Shown here in pieces: positions 1 through 4,659 of a stretch of DNA of 7,530 nt (position 1 is its first letter; every line of letters starts with the position of its first letter). Location: the NCBI GenBank assembly GCA_028820215.1, contig JAPPKD010000077.1:1-7530 (forward strand), given 5' to 3'. The translations under genes were made by a program, and so were the position numbers. This DNA comes from Spirochaetaceae bacterium. Its GTDB lineage: Bacteria; Spirochaetota; Spirochaetia; SZUA-6; Bin103. The notes beneath the pieces are model-generated. The model was not told the origin of the DNA. It did no database searches and was given only the letters and a program-made list of their open reading frames with translations.

Positions 1-466
1 TCGGCTTCAACTTGGTCCCGGAGACTGCCTGATTCTGCTTGTTTCTAAGGAGCGCATCGGCAGGCTCGTGCCGAAGCGACGCCGAGTTGATGCAGTAGCG
101 CTTGCCGGTCGGCGCAGGGCCGTCGTCGAACACGTGGCCGAGATGGGCGTCGCAGCGCGCGCAGAGCACCTCGGTACGGCGCATGAACAGCGAGCGGTCC
201 TCCTCCGTCTGCACCGCGTCTTCGTCACGCGGGGTCGTGAAGCTGGGCCATCCGGTGCCGGAGTCGAACTTGGTGGCGGAGTCGAACAGGGCACTCCCGC
301 AGCAGCGGCAGCGGTAGACGCCCGGCTCCTTGCTGCGCCAGTAGCGCCCGGTGAACGGCGCTTCGGTCCCCTTGCGACGCGTCACCTGGTACTCCTCGTC
401 GGACAACTCGCCGCGCCACTCGGCGTCGGTCTTGCTCACCTTGTCCGCCTTGCTCATTCTGGGCAT
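1..466 (-). CDS. msrB: Peptide-methionine (R)-S-oxide reductase MsrB, C-terminus cut by window edge
   Basis: Reduces the R-epimer of methionine sulfoxide in proteins; expected to be cytoplasmic, as no signal peptide is seen. 155 codons are visible with no stop, so the C-terminus is missing. The MsrB fold is clear: the FDSGTGWPSF block (residues 67-76), two zinc CxxC pairs (C53/C56 and C102/C105), the DAHLGHVF block (106-113) and the catalytic-cysteine motif RYCINSASL with Cys125. Many MsrBs carry a resolving cysteine in the SGCGWPSF position; here it is Thr71, so recycling probably uses another thiol or direct reduction. The start is ATG at 466 with GGAGG 8 nt upstream; a second in-frame ATG lies 3 codons on. 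It is last in the visible leftward unit, 29 nt after the HD gene. The tail after the catalytic motif is already about 25 residues long, so the end is probably near. Identity is very secure. Confidence 0.96.
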   Translation of the reverse strand, partial: MPRMSKADKVSKTDAEWRGELSDEEYQVTRRKGTEAPFTGRYWRSKEPGVYRCRCCGSALFDSATKFDSGTGWPSFTTPRDEDAVQTEEDRSLFMRRTEVLCARCDAHLGHVFDDGPAPTGKRYCINSASLRHEPADALLRNKQNQAVSGTKLKP

Positions 467-474
467 CGTCAGGT

Positions 475-479
475 CCTCC
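475..479 (-). promoter_or_regulatory. Shine-Dalgarno site for msrB
   Basis: GGAGG on the minus strand, 8 nt before the ATG at 466. It supports that start and shows msrB has its own ribosome entry in the 29-nt gap after the HD gene. Confidence 0.7.
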
Positions 480-495
480 GCTTACAGGTCGATCC

Positions 496-1086
496 TCACA
501 GATCGATGTCGGCCGCCACCGGCCGCATGGCGGCGATGACGGCGCCGATCAGGTCGTCGAGGTCGCGGCCGAGCATCGCGCAGCCGCGCTCGATCACCTC
601 CCGGTCGACGCCGGCGGCAAAGCCCTTCTGCTTCCACTTCTTGCGCACGGACTTGACCTCCAGGTCGCGGACGCTCTTCGACGGGCGCACCAGCGCGCAC
701 GCGGTGACGAAGCCCGTCAGCTCGTCGACCGCGTACAGGGTCTTTTCCAGCAGGCTCACGGGCTCCACGTCGGTGCAGATCTGCCAGCCGTGCGACATCA
801 CGGCGCGGATGTATCCGGCCGGCCATCCCGCCTCGGTGAGGATGGCCTCCGTCTTGCGGCAGTGCTCCTCCGGGAACCGTTCCCAGTCCAGGTCGTGCAC
901 CAGCCCGATGACGCCCCACGCGTCAGCGTCTTCGCCCGCTGCCTCGGCCTCGGCCCGCATCACCGCCTCCACGGCCCGGCAGTGATTGCGCAAAGCCTGC
1001 GAATCGATGTAGCGCTGTACCAGGTCCCACGCCTCCGCGCGGGTGGGGACACCTCCGTTCGCGCCCACCTTCGATTCACCTGCCAT
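496..1086 (-). CDS. HD-domain metal-dependent hydrolase (predicted phosphohydrolase, COG2316-like)
   Basis: A 196-residue protein of the HD superfamily, which usually hydrolyses phosphoesters with a divalent metal; the substrate is unknown. The HD signature is seen as His35 (NHCRAVE), His64-Asp65 (GLVHDLDWERFPEEH), His99 (MSHGW) and Asp121 (YAVDELTGF), followed by a Lys/Arg-rich stretch (about 138-155) that is typical of this small stand-alone family. No signal peptide or membrane segment is seen, so it is probably cytoplasmic. The chosen start is ATG at 1086: it overlaps the SHMT stop as TGATG and has GGGGAGG 6 nt upstream. The open frame extends to a GTG at 1101, but that codon lies inside the Shine-Dalgarno site. 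The overlap implies translational coupling with the SHMT-like gene. Family assignment is firm; function within the operon cannot be told from sequence. Confidence 0.88.
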   Translation of the reverse strand: MAGESKVGANGGVPTRAEAWDLVQRYIDSQALRNHCRAVEAVMRAEAEAAGEDADAWGVIGLVHDLDWERFPEEHCRKTEAILTEAGWPAGYIRAVMSHGWQICTDVEPVSLLEKTLYAVDELTGFVTACALVRPSKSVRDLEVKSVRKKWKQKGFAAGVDREVIERGCAMLGRDLDDLIGAVIAAMRPVAADIDL

Positions 1087-2489
1087 CACGATCCTCCCCA
1101 CAGCGATCCGACCGCGTCCGCGGCGGCCGGGAACATCGGCTCAAGCATGCGCATGGCCAGCGGGATCGCCTGGTCGGCCGGCAGGCAGTAGCGCATGTCC
1201 AGAAAGCGCCCGCGCAGCGCGATCGCCTCCGAGCGCACGTCCTCGTCGCGCAGCACCACACGCGCGATCAACTCGGCGACCGCCTCGAAGTCGGAGGACT
1301 GCATGCCGTAGCGGGTCATCTCCTGGACGCCGAGCCTCACCCCGCCTGCGACCGCGAAGCTCGCGTCGTCCGGCAGCGCCTGGTAGTTGGTGATGATGTG
1401 GTTGCGCTCCAGGCGCGCGGCCGCCTCGTCACCGGCCACCGCCGGCGCGACGCGGATGATCACCTGGTGGGTGTCCGTGTAGCCTTCCGACTCACCCCCT
1501 TCCACGGCGATGCCCGCGGCGGCCAACGCCTGCGCGAAGGCGCGCGCGTTGGCGATCACCTGACGCTGGTAGTGGTCCTTGCAGTCGTTCATCTCGTAGA
1601 GCGCCGCCAGGAAACCGACCAGCGTCCCCAGGTGGTGATTGCTGGTGGTGCCGGGACACGCGCGGTGGCGCACGTGCGGCCACAGCGGACGGGCTGCGCG
1701 CGAGCCCAGCACCACGCCGCGCTGCGGCCCGAAGAAGGTCTTGTGGGTGCTGCCGGTGACGACGGCCGCGCCCTCGGCCAGCGGTGCCTGGAACGCGCCG
1801 TAGAGCCCCAGGACGTGCGCCATGTCGAACATCAACAGCGGCGGCTCGTCCAGGCCGGCCGCAAGCTCGGCCACCTCGCGCACCGGCTCCGGATGCAGGA
1901 ACATGCTCTTGCCGAACACCACCAGGTCCGGGCGCTGCTCTTCGACCAGTTTCAGCAGGGCCTCGGTATCGGCCAGGTACGGGTTGTCGGCCCGCACCGG
2001 GATCGGACAGGTACGCTCGGCGCCGCCGTCGCGGTCCACCGCGTTGAACAGCGCGCCCATCGCCTGGGCGCTCAGGTGCCCGCCCTGGATCAGCCCATTG
2101 TTGATCACCGACGACAGCCGCCGCATCGGTCCGTCGTTGCCGCGGTTCTTCAGGCGCAGCAACGCTTCGAACACGACGATGTTGGCGAGCTGGCCCGACA
2201 CCGGCCGCGCCTCCACGCGGTCGCAGCCGAAGAAGCGCTGCGCCTGGGCGTGCACCTCCTCCTCGACCTCCTGGATGAAGTCCGTGCCCTGGTAGAAGTA
2301 GACCTCTTCGCCCTTGAGACGGCGGTGCTCGGCGTAGCGGCCGGCGGCGTCGGCCACCTCGCACGCCTTCACCAGCAGGCTGGGCGTGGTCTCGGACGGA
2401 ATCAGGTTGATGCACTCGCGCTGCCGCCACCGGTTGTTGCCGGCCACCCGGTCGGCGAGGACGGTCATGGTATCGATGAGTGTGTTCAT
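1086..2489 (-). CDS. Serine hydroxymethyltransferase-family PLP enzyme, divergent subfamily
   Basis: A 467-residue fold-type I PLP enzyme of the SHMT (GlyA) family, which interconverts serine and glycine with tetrahydrofolate or performs related aldol chemistry. Seen: LIPSE (Ser32), RYAE (Tyr52, Glu54), Tyr64 region, VSGQLAN, GGH (His138), MFDMAH (Asp222, His225), STHKTFFGPQRG with PLP lysine Lys250, and GVRLG (Arg385), which matches the carboxylate-binding arginine. The catalytic set is therefore kept, but surrounding blocks differ from classic GlyA: VYFYQG in place of the usual YYGG, STHKTFFGPQRG in place of TTTHKTLxGPRGG, CPGTTSNHH in place of FPGxQGG, and a roughly 50-residue C-terminal tail. 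It may act on a different amino acid or aldehyde. The start ATG lies 14 nt from tRNA-Pro with only a weak GAAG as ribosome site; ATG at codon 8 is an alternative. The family is firm; GlyA function is not proven, so no symbol is given. Confidence 0.85.
   Translation of the reverse strand: MNTLIDTMTVLADRVAGNNRWRQRECINLIPSETTPSLLVKACEVADAAGRYAEHRRLKGEEVYFYQGTDFIQEVEEEVHAQAQRFFGCDRVEARPVSGQLANIVVFEALLRLKNRGNDGPMRRLSSVINNGLIQGGHLSAQAMGALFNAVDRDGGAERTCPIPVRADNPYLADTEALLKLVEEQRPDLVVFGKSMFLHPEPVREVAELAAGLDEPPLLMFDMAHVLGLYGAFQAPLAEGAAVVTGSTHKTFFGPQRGVVLGSRAARPLWPHVRHRACPGTTSNHHLGTLVGFLAALYEMNDCKDHYQRQVIANARAFAQALAAAGIAVEGGESEGYTDTHQVIIRVAPAVAGDEAAARLERNHIITNYQALPDDASFAVAGGVRLGVQEMTRYGMQSSDFEAVAELIARVVLRDEDVRSEAIALRGRFLDMRYCLPADQAIPLAMRMLEPMFPAAADAVGSLWGGS
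1093..1099 (-). promoter_or_regulatory. Strong Shine-Dalgarno site deciding the HD-gene start
   Basis: GGGGAGG lies 6 nt before the ATG at 1086, inside the last codons of the SHMT-like gene. It selects the ATG over the in-frame GTG at 1101 and would allow reinitiation after the overlapping TGA. Confidence 0.75.
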
Positions 2490-2503
2490 GCGTGGTACTT
2501 CGT

Positions 2504-2576
2504 TCGGGATGAGAGGACTCGAACCTCCGATCTCCTGCTCCCAAAGCAGGCGCCTTGGCCGCTAGGCTACATCCCG
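2504..2576 (-). tRNA. tRNA-Pro(UGG)
   Basis: A full 73-nt cloverleaf folds on the minus strand. The acceptor stem CGGGATG pairs with CATCCCG, with discriminator A at 2504. The D stem is GCCT/AGGC. The anticodon stem CCTGC/GCAGG carries loop TTTGGGA with anticodon TGG at 2543-2541. The T stem GGAGG/CCTCT encloses TTCGAGT. CGGGATG at the 5' end and discriminator A are typical of bacterial tRNA-Pro. The 3' CCA is not encoded. The SHMT-like gene starts only 14 nt downstream, so the two are probably one transcript. Confidence 0.96.
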
Positions 2577-2606
2577 CGGGTGGTGCGCCCGGCAAGCGTG
2601 CCACGC

Positions 2607-2636
2607 AGCGTACGGAGAGCGCCCGTGCAGCGTCAA
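2607..2636 (-). promoter_or_regulatory. Candidate sigma70 promoter for tRNA-Pro / SHMT operon
   Basis: Minus strand: -35 TTGACG (2636-2631, 5 of 6 to consensus), 18-bp spacer, -10 TACGCT (2612-2607, keeping T1, A2 and T6). Transcription would begin near 2600, leaving a leader of about 24 nt before the tRNA. Read by eye only. Confidence 0.45.
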
Positions 2637-2654
2637 CCGAACGACGCGGGGCGC

Positions 2655-2683
2655 TTGCCGCGTGGGCGGCCGTCCGACAGACT
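2655..2683 (+). promoter_or_regulatory. Candidate sigma70 promoter for tRNA-Arg / phosphoglycerate mutase operon
   Basis: Plus strand: -35 TTGCCG (2655-2660), 17-bp spacer, -10 CAGACT (2678-2683, keeping A2 and T6). Transcription would begin near 2690, about 11 nt before the tRNA. The -10 match is weak, so this rests largely on position and spacing. Confidence 0.35.
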
Positions 2684-2700
2684 CCCCTGACCGGCCGCGG

Positions 2701-2774
2701 GCGTCCATAGCTCAGTAGGATAGAGCAGCAGCCTTCTAAGCTGCGGGTCAGAGGTTCGAATCCTCTTGGACGCG
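2701..2774 (+). tRNA. tRNA-Arg(UCU)
   Basis: A full cloverleaf folds. The acceptor stem GCGTCCA pairs with TGGACGC, with discriminator G at 2774. The D stem is GCTC/GAGC. The anticodon stem GCAGC/GCTGC carries loop CTTCTAA with anticodon TCT at 2735-2737. The variable loop has five bases, and the T stem AGAGG/CCTCT encloses TTCGAAT. It reads AGA/AGG, which are rare codons in a GC-rich genome. CCA is not encoded. The phosphoglycerate mutase start codon follows 33 nt later, with no terminator between. Confidence 0.97.
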
Positions 2775-2807
2775 TCCGGCGTCGCGCAGGCCGCCAACAC
2801 GGGCATC

Positions 2808-4010
2808 ATGGATCAGCGGATAACAGGACTGGCTCAGGAGAACGGCCGGCGCATCGTGCTGCTGGTGCTCGACGGGCTCGGCGGTCTGCCGCGCGATCCC
2901 GGCGGCCGCACCGAGCTGGAGAGCGCCCACACGCCCAACATGGACGCCGCCGCGGCGGCAGGCGAGTGCGGGCTGCACCTTCCGATCGGCTACGGGGTGG
3001 CGCCCGGCTCGGCGCCGGGACACCTGGCGCTGTTCGGGTACGATCCGCTGGAGGTGCCGGTGGGACGCGGCGTGGTGGCCGCGCTGGGAATCGGCTTCCC
3101 GCTGCAGGACGGCGACGTGGCCGTGCGGCTCAACTTCGCATCCAGCGACGACGCGGGCCTCATCACCGACCGCCGCGCAGGCCGCATCCCGACGGAGGTC
3201 TGCGCAGAGCTGTGCCGGTTGCTCGACGGCATCGAGCTCGCGGGCGCCGAGCTGTTCGTCCGGCCGGTGAAGGACTACCGGGCGATGGTGGTGCTGCGCG
3301 CGGCGGGGCTCTCCGACCGGGTCGCGGACACCGACCCGCAACGGACCGGCGCAGCGCCGCTCGAGCCCAGTGCGCTGGAGCCGTCCGCCGAGCCGACCGC
3401 CCGGCTGGTCGCGGAGTTCCTGCGGCAGGCGCGCGAACGGCTGGCCGACCGCCATCCCGCCAACGATCTGCTGCTGCGCGGCTTCGCGCTGCGCCCCGCG
3501 CTGCCCCCGCTGCACGAACGGTTCGCGATGCGCGGCGTGGCGATCGCGGTCTATCCCGACTACAAGGGGGTCAGCCGCCTTGTGGGCATGGACGTGATCG
3601 AGGACCTGCCTGACCTGGACGAACAGGTAACCTCGCTCTCCGCGGCGTGGTCGGGCGCGCACCGCTTCTTCTTCGTGCACCACAAGTACACCGACTCGGC
3701 CGGCGAGGACGGCGACTTCGACGGCAAGGTGGCGGAGATCGAACGGGTGGATGCAGTCCTGCCGTCCATCCTGGCGCTCGAGCCCGACGTGCTGATCGTC
3801 ACCGGCGACCATTCCACGCCGGCGGTCGCGCGGACCCACACCGAGCACCCGGTGCCGTTCCTGATCCGAGCTGCCGCGGGACGGCCCGACACGACCCGTT
3901 CGTTCGGAGAACGCGAGTGCGCCTCCGGCGCATGGGGGATCGTGCCCGCCAGCGCCCTGCTGCCCATCGCGACCGGCTATGCGGGCAAGCGGCGCCGCTA
4001 TGGCGCCTGA
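2808..4010 (+). CDS. apgM: 2,3-bisphosphoglycerate-independent phosphoglycerate mutase, archaeal type
   Basis: A 400-residue alkaline-phosphatase-superfamily enzyme interconverting 3- and 2-phosphoglycerate in lower glycolysis and gluconeogenesis; cytoplasmic. Its length fits the archaeal (ApgM) type, not the longer bacterial GpmI. Seen in order: VLDGLGG with metal ligand Asp22, SAHTPNMD (39-46), the catalytic-serine block APGSAPGHLALFGYDP with Ser68, VGRGVVAALG, NFASSDD, RRAGRI, HHKYTDSAGEDGDFDGK (Asp296), TGDHSTP (Asp334, His335) and His344. At the fourth residue after Asp296, where the related enzymes usually have a metal-binding His, this protein has Glu300. The start is ATG at 2808, 33 nt after tRNA-Arg, with no good Shine-Dalgarno site; the frame also opens at a TTG at 2766, but that lies inside the tRNA. 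Its end overlaps the lipoate-ligase-like gene. Identity is secure. Confidence 0.93.
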   Translation: MDQRITGLAQENGRRIVLLVLDGLGGLPRDPGGRTELESAHTPNMDAAAAAGECGLHLPIGYGVAPGSAPGHLALFGYDPLEVPVGRGVVAALGIGFPLQDGDVAVRLNFASSDDAGLITDRRAGRIPTEVCAELCRLLDGIELAGAELFVRPVKDYRAMVVLRAAGLSDRVADTDPQRTGAAPLEPSALEPSAEPTARLVAEFLRQARERLADRHPANDLLLRGFALRPALPPLHERFAMRGVAIAVYPDYKGVSRLVGMDVIEDLPDLDEQVTSLSAAWSGAHRFFFVHHKYTDSAGEDGDFDGKVAEIERVDAVLPSILALEPDVLIVTGDHSTPAVARTHTEHPVPFLIRAAAGRPDTTRSFGERECASGAWGIVPASALLPIATGYAGKRRRYGA

Positions 4011-4659
4011 GCAGGCGGCGCCCGGGGTCAACGACGCCCTCCTCGACGAACAGGAGCGCACCGGCCGGCCCGCGTGGCGGATCTACGAACCTGCCGAGCC
4101 CGCGATCGTGTTCGGCGCCGCCGGCCGCGAGCAGACCGACGTGTACGGGGACCGCGCCCGGCGGGACGGCATTCCGCTGCTGCGCCGCCGTGGAGGAGGC
4201 GGCACGGTCCTCCTGACGCCCGGGCAGCTCGTGCTTGCGCTGGTCGCCGCGGTGGACTCTCCGTACCGCAACCGCGAGCACCTGTGCGGGATCAACGCCT
4301 GGGTGACCGAGGCGCTCACGGAGCTGGGCGTGAGCGGCGTGCGTCCGCGGGGCATCTGCGACCTGGCGATCGACGGCCGCAAGGTTCTGGGCGCGTCGCT
4401 GTTCCGGCGGCGCACCGTGCTGTTCTACCAGTCCAGCCTGCTGGTGTGCTGCGACCTGACCCTGTTCGCGCGCTACCTGCGCCACCCGTCGCGGGAACCG
4501 GACTACCGCGCGCAGCGCGCGCACGCCGCGTTCTGCACGACCCTTGTCGAGCAGGGTTACCGGCTGGCTCCGGGACGGGTGGCCGATGCGCTGCGGCCGA
4601 TCGTCACGAGCCGCCTCGAGGAGCCGGGACTGGGAGTCCCGGCCGCAGCGTGCGGCTGA
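4000..4659 (+). CDS. Lipoate-protein ligase A family protein (catalytic domain only)
   Basis: A 219-residue member of the BPL/LplA/LipB fold, which attaches lipoate or octanoate to the lysine of lipoyl domains (pyruvate and 2-oxoacid dehydrogenases, glycine cleavage H protein). Seen: LLRRRGGGGTVLLTPGQL (61 onward), matching the RRxSGGGxVxHDxGxL substrate loop with Gly for Ser; GICDLAIDGRKVLGASLFRR with the conserved lysine Lys128; and REPDYRAQRAH near the C-terminus. It lacks the extra C-terminal domain of E. coli LplA, so it may need a partner protein, or be an octanoyl- or amidotransferase. The start is ATG at 4000, overlapping the apgM stop by 11 nt; ATG at 3979 (226 residues) is possible. 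Neither has a clear ribosome site, suggesting coupling to apgM. Its own end overlaps the next gene by 10 nt. Family is firm; exact reaction is not. Confidence 0.82.
   Translation: MAPEQAAPGVNDALLDEQERTGRPAWRIYEPAEPAIVFGAAGREQTDVYGDRARRDGIPLLRRRGGGGTVLLTPGQLVLALVAAVDSPYRNREHLCGINAWVTEALTELGVSGVRPRGICDLAIDGRKVLGASLFRRRTVLFYQSSLLVCCDLTLFARYLRHPSREPDYRAQRAHAAFCTTLVEQGYRLAPGRVADALRPIVTSRLEEPGLGVPAAACG
4623..4643 (+). repeat. Perfect 9-bp inverted repeat (hairpin) before the lipoprotein start
   Basis: GCCGGGACT (4623-4631) and AGTCCCGGC (4635-4643) are exact reverse complements with a GGG loop. The hairpin lies in the last codons of the lipoate-ligase-like gene and ends 6 nt before the GTG at 4650. 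It contains the only Shine-Dalgarno-like run (GGGAG, 4632-4636), which would be partly paired. No T-tract follows, so a classical terminator is unlikely. Confidence 0.6.

Noticed and set aside
1398..2690. 430-codon plus-strand open frame opposite the SHMT-like gene and tRNA-Pro
   Set aside because: It is antisense to a gene with clear family motifs, runs through a tRNA, and has Arg/His/Ala-rich low-complexity composition. Such shadows are expected in GC-rich DNA.
2766..2807. TTG start for apgM inside tRNA-Arg
   Set aside because: It would translate the 3' end of a tRNA; ATG at 2808 gives the normal length and N-terminus.
2748..4061. 437-codon minus-strand open frame opposite apgM
   Set aside because: Antisense shadow of a conserved enzyme; it overlaps tRNA-Arg and shows no recognisable motif.
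4074..4649. N-terminal extension of the lipoprotein frame back to an upstream ATG
   Set aside because: It lies inside the lipoate-ligase-like gene in another frame and is Arg/Ala/Pro-rich. The signal peptide begins naturally at the GTG at 4650.
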